A stretch of 12,715 nucleotides of DNA from positions 1-12,715 of the forward strand of contig CAKRPJ010000054.1 in NCBI GenBank assembly GCA_934376955.1. The letters are read 5' to 3'. Made by a program: the position numbers and the translations under genes. Shown piece by piece: positions 7,920 to 12,715 of this stretch. Under the pieces are notes generated by a model, which worked only from the letters and a program-made list of their open reading frames with translations, was not told the DNA's origin and searched no databases. The stretch comes from CAKRPJ01 sp934376955. GTDB taxonomy: Bacteria > Bacillota > Clostridia > Lachnospirales > Lachnospiraceae. Every line of letters starts with the position of its first letter. Position 1 is the stretch's first letter.

Positions 7920-8079
7920 CTATAAGCGGTCGATTCTTAACTCTTGAATGTACGGATAAGGCATTTAACCGTGCTTTGTCTGATTTTTATCATGTGGCTG
8001 TTCTAAAAAACCGGATATGTGGCGTATCTGAGGAGCGGCTGTAAAATATCAATATCTAATAAGGAAGGAAGAAATAATT

Positions 8080-9048
8080 ATGGCATTTACAGTTTTTTAC
8101 ACAGTTCAGATCAATGAGGTCGCAACAAAGATCTTTGAGGCAGCAGGCGGAAAGGCAGTCGTAACAAAACACTTCTTTGACGAAGCGGGTTATATCGAGG
8201 AATTAAAGGAGCTTAAGCCGGAGGCAATTCTCTGCCGTACAGAGCCGATCACAGCTGCTATGATGGATGCAGCCGGCCCGAACCTTAAAGTTATCGGAAA
8301 GCAGGGTGCAGGCCTTGACAATATCGATATCGAAGCAGCAACAGCAAGAAAGATCCGTGTCGTATATGCACCTGGACAGAATGCAGAGTCCGTTGCTGAG
8401 CAGGCAGCATTCCTTATGTTAGCTTGTGCACGCCGTTTCAAATATGTAGATACACAGTTCCGTTCCGGAAACTACAAGGTTCGTTTCGGTCTTACCAACA
8501 CATTCGAGCTTAAGGGCAAGACTCTTGGTCTTGTCGGCTGTGGAAGAATCGGACGTATGCTCGCTACGATCGCAAAATGCGGCTTCGGCATGAACGTTAT
8601 CGGTTATGACCCATTCTTAAAGCAGGATCAGCTTGGTGATCTGATCACACTCGTTGCCGAACAGGATGATGTATTTAAGCAGGCTGATTTCGTAAGCCTT
8701 CATACACCGCTTACTCCAGAGACAGAGCACAGCATCGGTATGCGTCAGTTCAAGATGATGAAACCAACCGCTTCCTTGATTAATGCAAGCCGTGGTGAGG
8801 TAGTAAATGAGGCAGAGCTGATCGAGGCCATGCAGCAGAATGTAATCAACTGTGCAGGTCTTGACGTTACAGAGAAGGAACCGCTTCCGATGGACAGCCC
8901 GTTATACACTCTTGATAACGTTATCCTGACACCTCATACAGCTGCTTCCACAGAGCAGTCTGTACTGCGCTGCTGTGAGACAGTTGCAGATGATATCTGT
9001 GCTGTTATTAACGGACAGGATGCTAAGTTTGCAGCAAACAAGTTCTAA
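8080..9048 (+). CDS. D-isomer-specific 2-hydroxyacid dehydrogenase (phosphoglycerate dehydrogenase type)
   Basis: This NAD(H)-dependent cytosolic oxidoreductase of 322 residues interconverts a D-2-hydroxyacid and its 2-oxoacid. The nucleotide-binding motif is GCGRIG at 153-158, with acidic D177 about 20 residues on (IGYDPF), which favours NAD over NADP. The catalytic triad of the family is present: R238 (NASRGEVV), E267 (DVTEKEPLP) and H286 (TPHTAAS). There is no C-terminal ACT or ASB domain, so it corresponds to the short form. Candidates are 3-phosphoglycerate dehydrogenase (serA) for serine synthesis or another hydroxyacid dehydrogenase; the sequence does not settle the substrate, and no serC or serB is adjacent. 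The RBS AAGGAAGG at 8061-8068 supports ATG 8080. Biased codons suggest good expression. A strong terminator follows 21 bp after the stop. Confidence 0.92.
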   Translation: MAFTVFYTVQINEVATKIFEAAGGKAVVTKHFFDEAGYIEELKELKPEAILCRTEPITAAMMDAAGPNLKVIGKQGAGLDNIDIEAATARKIRVVYAPGQNAESVAEQAAFLMLACARRFKYVDTQFRSGNYKVRFGLTNTFELKGKTLGLVGCGRIGRMLATIAKCGFGMNVIGYDPFLKQDQLGDLITLVAEQDDVFKQADFVSLHTPLTPETEHSIGMRQFKMMKPTASLINASRGEVVNEAELIEAMQQNVINCAGLDVTEKEPLPMDSPLYTLDNVILTPHTAASTEQSVLRCCETVADDICAVINGQDAKFAANKF

Positions 9049-9069
9049 ATTAAATAAAGATGAAAATTT

Positions 9070-9102
9070 AAAAGCCGGGTGATCTTTCTGCCCGGCTTTT
9101 TT
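9070..9102 (+). terminator. Rho-independent terminator after the hydroxyacid dehydrogenase
   Basis: AAAAGCCGGG (9070-9079) pairs perfectly with CCCGGCTTTT (9091-9100) around an 11-nt loop, ending in a run of six T. It separates the dehydrogenase from the M20 amidohydrolase, although the second gene has no obvious promoter of its own in the remaining 40 bp and may depend partly on readthrough. Confidence 0.95.
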
Positions 9103-9143
9103 GCTCTAACATAATAAGTGACATCAAGAAAAGGAGGACATCT

Positions 9144-10325
9144 ATGAGCACAATAATCGAGTCAGCAAAAGCTCTTATGCCGGAGCTTGTGAAGATCAGG
9201 AGAGATTTCCATGAGCATCCGGAGATTTCCCAGCATGAAGTGGAGACATCAAAGAAGGTTGCAGCTTATTTAAAGGAAATGGGCTGTGATGAAGTGATCG
9301 AGAAGGTAAATGGTTATGGCGTGATCGGCGTTATCAAAGGAAATACCCCGGGTGGTGTCGTAGCTCTCAGAGCCGATATGGACGCCCTGCAGATCCAGGA
9401 GATGAATGAGGTAGAGTATAAATCAAAAAATGATGGTGTGATGCATGCCTGCGGACATGATAACCATGTGACCGGCCTCCTTGGTGCAGCTAAGCTGCTC
9501 TGTGCAAACCGTGACAAGATCAAGGGAACGGTCAAGCTGGTGTTCCAGCCGGCAGAGGAGCTGTCTCCCATCGGCGGTTCTAAAGGAATGCTGGAGTCCG
9601 GATATCTGGATGACATCGGAGCGATTTACGGTCTTCATGTATGGCCGGATCTGCCGCATGGAAAGATCGGGGTAAAATCCGGGCCGTTAATGGCAGCGAC
9701 CGACCACTTTACGATCACGATCCATGGAAAGACAGCCCATGGTGCAAAGCCGAATCAGGGAATTGATGCGGTCGTTCTTGGTGCACAGTTTGTAATGGCC
9801 GCCCAGACGATCGTAAGCCGTAAGGTCGATCCGCTTGACAATGCCGTTGTCACATTTGGTATCTTTAATGCCGGTACGCGCTATAACATTATTGCCGGTG
9901 AGTGTGTTCTGGATGGAACCGTCCGCACCTTAAACGAGGAAACCCGGGACATGATCGAGGATTCCATGAGAAAGCTTTTGGACGGAATCTGCCTTCAGTC
10001 CGGAGCTACGGCAGATATCGTCTACGGACGAGGATATCCGGCCCTTGTAAACCATGAGAAGGATACAGCCCTGATCAGAAAGACAGCAGTTTCCCTGTTC
10101 GGGGAAGATGGTGTTGTCGATGTCAAGAATCCGGCAATGCCGGCGGAGGACTTCTCCTTCTATCTGAAGGAAAAGGAGGGCGCTTTTGTATGGCTGGGCA
10201 CGGCAAAGGAAGGAGTCAAACCGTGGCCGCTGCATAACAGCCGTTTCGATGTGGATGAGGATATCCTCTGGAGAGGTGCGGCGCTTTTAGCACAGACCGC
10301 AATGGACTATCTGGATCAGAAGTAA
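9144..10325 (+). CDS. M20-family metallo-amidohydrolase (N-acyl amino acid / hippurate hydrolase type)
   Basis: Members of this peptidase M20D group remove acyl or aryl groups from N-acylated amino acids (hippurate, indoleacetyl-amino acids, N-acetyl amino acids) in the cytosol, using two metal ions. The 393-residue length is normal. Motifs in order are RRDFHEHPEIS (19-29), ALRADMDALQI (74-84), HACGHDNH (101-108), FQPAEE (134-139), GLHVWP (163-168), the dimerisation-domain sequence GKTAHGAKPNQGIDAV (195-210) and PLHNSRFDVDED (362-373). The expected metal ligands are C103, H105, E139, H165 and H364, and the catalytic glutamate is E138. AAGGAGG at 9131-9137 supports ATG 9144. There is no signal peptide. 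The exact substrate cannot be read from the sequence. The nearby glutamate dehydrogenase suggests that released amino acids feed catabolism, which is inference. Confidence 0.94.
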   Translation: MSTIIESAKALMPELVKIRRDFHEHPEISQHEVETSKKVAAYLKEMGCDEVIEKVNGYGVIGVIKGNTPGGVVALRADMDALQIQEMNEVEYKSKNDGVMHACGHDNHVTGLLGAAKLLCANRDKIKGTVKLVFQPAEELSPIGGSKGMLESGYLDDIGAIYGLHVWPDLPHGKIGVKSGPLMAATDHFTITIHGKTAHGAKPNQGIDAVVLGAQFVMAAQTIVSRKVDPLDNAVVTFGIFNAGTRYNIIAGECVLDGTVRTLNEETRDMIEDSMRKLLDGICLQSGATADIVYGRGYPALVNHEKDTALIRKTAVSLFGEDGVVDVKNPAMPAEDFSFYLKEKEGAFVWLGTAKEGVKPWPLHNSRFDVDEDILWRGAALLAQTAMDYLDQK

Positions 10326-10345
10326 AGCAGCAAAAAGCTGTTTTT
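10324..10345 (+). terminator. Small hairpin terminator at the amidohydrolase stop codon
   Basis: AAAGCAGC (10324-10331) pairs with GCTGTTTT (10337-10344, one G-T pair) around an AAAAA loop, and the stem runs into the T-tract. It begins at the stop codon itself and is the first of two tandem hairpins. Confidence 0.6.
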
Positions 10346-10365
10346 GGAAAAAATTCTTTAAAGTT

Positions 10366-10412
10366 AAAAATGCGGCGTTTACCGGAAAGAACCGGCAGAT
10401 GCCGCGTTTTTT
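10366..10412 (+). terminator. Second terminator after the amidohydrolase
   Basis: The outer stem pairs AAAAATGCGGC (10366-10376) with GCCGCGTTTTTT (10401-10412, one G-T pair). The enclosed loop holds a CCGG/CCGG mini-stem (10382-10385 with 10392-10395). Six T follow the GC-rich core. It insulates the metabolic genes from the AT-rich toxin-antitoxin module. Confidence 0.85.
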
Positions 10413-10455
10413 ATCGCAGTCGAGAAGACTCCTGCCTCTTTTAGATCACAGGTGA

Positions 10456-10564
10456 TTCGCCGAAAATCCATTGACAAGAGGCGAAAGGATTATTATAATT
10501 TCAATATGATTCGGCAAAATAGAAAAATGCCGAATAATACTTAAATATTTTTTCTGAATTCGGA
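10456..10564 (+). promoter_or_regulatory. AbiE promoter with repeated TTCGGC half-sites (candidate AbiEi operator)
   Basis: TTGACA (10471-10476), a 17-bp spacer and TATAAT (10494-10499) form a perfect sigma-A promoter. Just downstream, ATTCGGCA (10509-10516) and TGCCGAAT (10528-10535) form a perfect 8-bp inverted repeat with an 11-bp gap. Related half-sites lie upstream (TTCG-C-CGAA, 10456-10464) and downstream (TTCGGA, 10559-10564). AbiEi antitoxins are known to repress their own operon by binding inverted repeats at the promoter, which fits this arrangement. The operator assignment is inferred. Confidence 0.75.
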
Positions 10565-10588
10565 TATACTTGAATTGGGGTGAGCAAT

Positions 10589-11176
10589 ATGACAAATACA
10601 GCACAGATTCCAAATGACCAATTGATTTTTTCAGTTCGAGAGCTGAAAGATAAAGGCTTTTCATATTATAAAATTAATCAGATGGTTGATAGGGGGATCC
10701 TAATAAAACTAAATAAAAAATATTATGAAAATGCAAATTTTGATGGTGAAGGATCAGATTTCTACTATGCCTATGCATTTGTACCAGACGGAGTGGTTTG
10801 CCTGTTAAGTGCAGCTGTGTATTATAATCTGTCCACTTATCGTCCGGATGCCATTGATGTAGCAATTCCGAGAAAAGCAAAGGTATCAACACTACCAGAT
10901 TGGCCGGAACTGAATGTATGCTATTTTACAAATGACCGGTTTGGTGTTGGTATCGTGACCGTAGAGGATGGTAATAATAGGTTTCGTATATATGATATTG
11001 AGAAAACTGTTGTTGATATCGTTTTCTACAGGGAAAAAATCGGAATTGAGGAAACCAAGGAAGTTCTTACAACCTATTTGAATCGGAGTGACCGTAATCT
11101 AAACAGATTAATCAGATATGCGGAGCTGCTCAAATGTGGAGATGTAATGAAAAAGTATCTGGAGGTACTGGTATGA
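10589..11176 (+). CDS. abiEi: AbiEi-family antitoxin / autorepressor
   Basis: This is the antitoxin and transcriptional autorepressor of an AbiE (type IV) toxin-antitoxin system, a module linked to abortive infection against phage. It has 195 residues. Residues about 10-48 are a winged-helix domain (FSVRELKDKGFSYYKINQMVDRGILIKLNKKYYE). The C-terminal part carries the family pattern VCLLSAAVYYNLST (70-83), DAIDVAIPRKA (87-97) and FRIYDIEKTVVDIVFYREKIG (132-152). I chose ATG 10589 because GGGGTGA (10577-10583) is well placed for it; the in-frame GTG at 10580 adds three residues but has no RBS. The stop overlaps the toxin start by ATGA. The AT-rich composition differs from the metabolic genes upstream and suggests acquisition by transfer. 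Confidence 0.88.
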   Translation: MTNTAQIPNDQLIFSVRELKDKGFSYYKINQMVDRGILIKLNKKYYENANFDGEGSDFYYAYAFVPDGVVCLLSAAVYYNLSTYRPDAIDVAIPRKAKVSTLPDWPELNVCYFTNDRFGVGIVTVEDGNNRFRIYDIEKTVVDIVFYREKIGIEETKEVLTTYLNRSDRNLNRLIRYAELLKCGDVMKKYLEVLV

Positions 11177-11991
11177 CAAATGCTATATCTGTAAAGGAGA
11201 GATTAAAGAAACAGGCAATAGAAGATGGAAAGACTATGCAGGATAAACTGGTCACATATGGCTTGGAGAGAACAATATATAGATTATCTGTTTCAAAATA
11301 TGCAGAGAAATTTACACTAAAAGGCGGTATTTTCTTATATGCACTTTTTGACGGAGAGTATGCCCGTGCAACAATAGATATTGATCTTTTGGCACAGCAT
11401 ATTCCAAATGATGCTGAAGAAATGAAGAATGTGTTTAATGACATTTTTTCTATAAAGTGTGATGACGCGTTACGATTTGATCTGAATACGCTTAAGGTTA
11501 TCAATATAACTGAATTTAAGGAGTATCATGGTATAAATGTATCTATTATGGGATATCTGGACAGAACTAGGATTCCGATATCAATAGATATTGGTTTTGG
11601 TGATGCAGTATATCCCGAAAGAATGAAAATGGAGTTTCCGGTTCTGTTGGACATGGATATTCCGGAGGTATATGCTTATTCGATTTATTCCGTCATAGCA
11701 GAAAAATTTGAGGCTTTTGTTTCTTTGGGGCTTGCAAATAGCAGATATAAGGATTTCTATGATATTTATGTTTTGGCAGACAGCTATGATCTTAATGGAA
11801 TGGAATTAATGAATGCGATCATAGAGACCTTTGCCCATCGCGAAACCAGTTTCAATGATATTGCAGCCTTTGAAGATGATTTCATCAAGGATGAAACAAG
11901 GCAGGGAAGATGGAGAACCTTTATCAAAAAGAAGAAAGCACTGGTGCAAGTAGAATTTGAAGAACGGCACACCGCATTCTCGTTACTTTAG
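11173..11991 (+). CDS. abiEii: AbiEii-family nucleotidyltransferase toxin
   Basis: This is the toxin partner, a DNA polymerase beta-like nucleotidyltransferase of 272 residues. Studied AbiEii-family toxins are nucleotidyltransferases that halt growth, and some relatives modify tRNA. Visible motifs are LKGGIFL (49-55), the metal-binding TIDIDL (67-72, D69 and D71), the third-aspartate segment SIDIGFGD (137-144), and the signature AEKFEAFVSLGLANSRYKDFYDIYVL (176-201) with K178, R191, K193 and D194. All key residues appear intact, so the toxin is probably active. ATG 11173 is preferred over an in-frame ATG at 11134 because GGAGG (11161-11165) precedes it by seven bases and ATGA overlaps the antitoxin stop, implying translational coupling. 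The operon order, antitoxin then toxin, is standard. The stop codon lies in the loop of the terminator. Confidence 0.9.
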   Translation: MTNAISVKERLKKQAIEDGKTMQDKLVTYGLERTIYRLSVSKYAEKFTLKGGIFLYALFDGEYARATIDIDLLAQHIPNDAEEMKNVFNDIFSIKCDDALRFDLNTLKVINITEFKEYHGINVSIMGYLDRTRIPISIDIGFGDAVYPERMKMEFPVLLDMDIPEVYAYSIYSVIAEKFEAFVSLGLANSRYKDFYDIYVLADSYDLNGMELMNAIIETFAHRETSFNDIAAFEDDFIKDETRQGRWRTFIKKKKALVQVEFEERHTAFSLL

Positions 11992-12019
11992 TGATGAGTT
12001 AGGTGTGCTAAATTTTTTA
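11967..12019 (+). terminator. Terminator overlapping the 3' end of the toxin gene
   Basis: GCACACC (11967-11973) pairs with GGTGTGC (12002-12008). Inside, CTCGTTAC pairs with GTGATGAG (two G-T pairs) around a TTTA loop. AAATTTTTTAT follows. The toxin stop codon TAG (11989-11991) sits at the apex, so the end of the coding sequence doubles as terminator. Confidence 0.7.
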
Positions 12020-12039
12020 TCATAATGCAGAACTGGTGT

Positions 12040-12068
12040 TTGCCATATATAGAAATATATGGTATCAT
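12040..12068 (+). promoter_or_regulatory. Promoter with a perfect inverted repeat filling its spacer
   Basis: TTGCCA (12040-12045), a 17-bp spacer and TATCAT (12063-12068) resemble a sigma-A promoter. CCATATAT-AGAA-ATATATGG (12043-12062) is a perfect inverted repeat lying almost exactly between the two hexamers. A repressor bound there would block polymerase. The expected start site (about 12075) coincides with the ATG of the small ORF. Confidence 0.6.
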
Positions 12069-12074
12069 ATAAAT

Positions 12075-12224
12075 ATGGAGAAAGAAATATTTTCTATTAA
12101 GGAAAATGAACTTTCATATGTTAGAGACTATGTATATTCTTTAATGCAGAATGTAAAAGGATGCTGTATGAGCTTGCAGAGGACATTTGTGGAATCCATC
12201 GTATTGTGCAGTTACCGTGAGTGA
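12075..12224 (+). CDS. Small ORF of unknown function, possibly the 5' fragment of a disrupted gene
   Basis: The frame encodes 49 residues (MEKEIFSIKENELSYVRDYVYSLMQNV...). I recognise no family. The first 30 codons look protein-like, but the part after about 12172 lies on DNA that encodes the IS200/IS605 transposase remnant in another frame, so the last 17 or so residues are probably junk. The simplest reading is a native gene start truncated by the IS-derived sequence. There is no Shine-Dalgarno sequence, and the ATG falls at the predicted transcription start of the 12040-12068 promoter, so translation would have to be leaderless. A longer version from GTG 12036 would overlap the promoter and is not favoured. 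It may not be translated at all. Confidence 0.3.
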   Translation: MEKEIFSIKENELSYVRDYVYSLMQNVKGCCMSLQRTFVESIVLCSYRE

Positions 12225-12276
12225 CCGAAGCCGGGATCAGGTAATGGCATATATTGAGGGACAAAAAGAGAAGTAA
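12172..12276 (+). pseudogene. tnpA: 3' remnant of an IS200/IS605 Y1 transposase gene
   Basis: The frame reads ACRGHLWNPSYCAVTVSDR, then SRDQVMAYIEGQKEK and TAA (12274-12276). This matches the C-terminal end of Y1 single-strand transposases, where LW..SY.. is followed by a helix ending in V..YI..Q. The tyrosine (codon 12250-12252) and the glutamine four residues later (12262-12264) match the catalytic Tyr and metal-binding Gln of the family. The HUH motif and everything before it are missing: the frame is closed by TGA at 12169-12171 and TAA at 12154-12156, and I see no transposase sequence upstream in any frame. It cannot encode an active enzyme. It sits 20 bp before tnpB, the usual tnpA-tnpB order. 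Confidence 0.75.
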
Positions 12277-12296
12277 AAAAGAAAGTAGGGAACTTT

Positions 12297-12715
12297 ATGC
12301 AGATTGTATCCAGCTATGGAGCAGAAATTAATAAAAAGAATATACCGCTCCGCTCTACGCTGGATATTTTTCGGAAAGCAGTTTCCTATCTAATCCCGGT
12401 GTATGCAGAGACGTGGGAAGAACTTTCAGAAATCAGAAATCCGCAAAAACGCTTTAATGAAGCGGAACATCTGGTACATGAAACGAAAAAGAATCATGCC
12501 CGATTTCTGTTTGACCGTCACTTTCCTAAGATGCCCTCCTATCTGAGAAGATCAGCGATCCAACATGCCCTCGGAGCGGTGTCCTCCTATCAAACACGCC
12601 TTAGTTTGTGGGAAAAGGGAGAACTGAGGGGAAAGCCGAAGCTGGTCTGTGAGAATCATGCGATGCCGGTATTCTATCGGGATGTCATGTATAAGGAAGC
12701 AGAACCGGGAGAAGA
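12297..12715 (+). CDS. tnpB: TnpB-related RNA-guided nuclease, N-terminal part (runs off the window)
   Basis: The frame is open for 139 codons to the last base. It starts MQIVSSYGAEINKKNIPLRS and includes a run ending in AEHLVHETKKNH, then FPKMPSYLRRSAIQHALGAV and, further on, HAMPVFYRDVMYKE. This is the N-terminal pattern of the TnpB-related proteins common in Clostridia: a leading strand, PSYLRR.AIQ.A.G.V.SY near residue 90, then the wedge region. TnpB proteins of IS200/IS605 elements are RNA-guided DNA nucleases, ancestral to Cas12, that favour element retention. The RuvC aspartate/glutamate residues and the zinc ribbon would be further downstream and cannot be checked. AGGGAA (12287-12292) is a usable RBS for ATG 12297. 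With tnpA broken, the element depends on a transposase elsewhere for movement. Confidence 0.75.
   Translation, partial: MQIVSSYGAEINKKNIPLRSTLDIFRKAVSYLIPVYAETWEELSEIRNPQKRFNEAEHLVHETKKNHARFLFDRHFPKMPSYLRRSAIQHALGAVSSYQTRLSLWEKGELRGKPKLVCENHAMPVFYRDVMYKEAEPGE

Larger units (their letters stand above)
12172..12715 (+). mobile_element. Decayed IS200/IS605-family element, left-truncated and cut by the window end
   Basis: The element consists of the tnpA 3' remnant followed in the same orientation by a tnpB gene that continues past the window. The left end of the element appears lost, since about three quarters of tnpA is missing. IS200/IS605 ends are subterminal hairpins rather than inverted repeats; none can be assigned here. 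The right end and the omega-RNA region at the 3' end of tnpB lie outside the window. Confidence 0.7.

Noticed and set aside
8011..8060. Promoter for the hydroxyacid dehydrogenase (TAAAAT at 8042-8047)
   Set aside because: A plausible -10 is present but the sequence 17 bp upstream (TGTGGC) is a poor -35, so I could not support a call.
11134..11172. Upstream ATG of the toxin frame at 11134
   Set aside because: No ribosome binding site precedes it, it lies deep in the antitoxin gene, and the ATG at 11173 has GGAGG at the right distance and an ATGA overlap.
12036..12074. GTG start extending the small ORF upstream by 13 codons
   Set aside because: It would place the start codon upstream of the -35 and -10 of the 12040-12068 promoter, and no Shine-Dalgarno sequence precedes it.
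12162..12221. Frame reading MLYELAEDICGIHRIVQLP
   Set aside because: It looks protein-like but covers the same bases as the better-supported transposase C-terminus in another frame and is only 19 codons.

Overview
The window looks like a chromosomal segment from a clostridial gut anaerobe of the Lachnospiraceae type. The reasons are strong AAGGAGG ribosome binding sites, consensus sigma-A promoters, moderate GC, and a glutamate dehydrogenase that matches the NAD-linked Clostridium symbiosum enzyme motif for motif and in length (450 aa, same C-terminus as I recall it). A secreted protein ending in choline-binding-type cell-wall repeats fits the same group. This assignment rests on sequence features and memory of families, not on a search.

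Layout. Positions 1-33 may be the last ten codons of an upstream gene. Positions 55-3828 encode a 1257-residue exported, wall-anchored protein with an N-terminal 40-residue duplication, a large unrecognised middle, Ig-like domains and C-terminal wall-binding repeats; it ends in a strong terminator. On the minus strand, 6031-4721 (a PrpR-N/GGDEF-like/winged-helix regulator) and 4681-3917 (type I 3-dehydroquinate dehydratase, aroD) form a probable two-gene operon. A 422-bp divergent region then holds a near-consensus promoter and a leader of about 310 nt before gdhA (6454-7806). Next come a D-2-hydroxyacid dehydrogenase of the SerA type (8080-9048) and an M20 amidohydrolase (9144-10325), each followed by its own hairpin terminator. 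These three plus-strand genes point to amino-acid metabolism: glutamate oxidation or synthesis, 2-hydroxyacid/2-oxoacid interconversion, and release of amino acids from N-acyl conjugates.

From about 10450 the DNA becomes visibly more AT-rich and looks like an accessory insertion. A perfect TTGACA-17-TATAAT promoter flanked by repeated TTCGGC half-sites drives an AbiEi/AbiEii toxin-antitoxin pair (10589-11991) joined by an ATGA overlap and closed by a terminator that contains the toxin stop codon. After it lie a second promoter with a perfect inverted repeat in its spacer, a 49-codon ORF of unknown meaning, the 3' remnant of an IS200/IS605 Y1 transposase (tnpA) that keeps only the catalytic-tyrosine helix, and the start of a tnpB gene that runs off the window end.

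I did not find CRISPR arrays, tRNAs or rRNAs. The least explained parts are the gdhA leader, in which a 7-nt stretch is exactly complementary to the gdhA Shine-Dalgarno sequence, the regulator-aroD pairing, and the promoter and small ORF between the toxin and the IS remnant.
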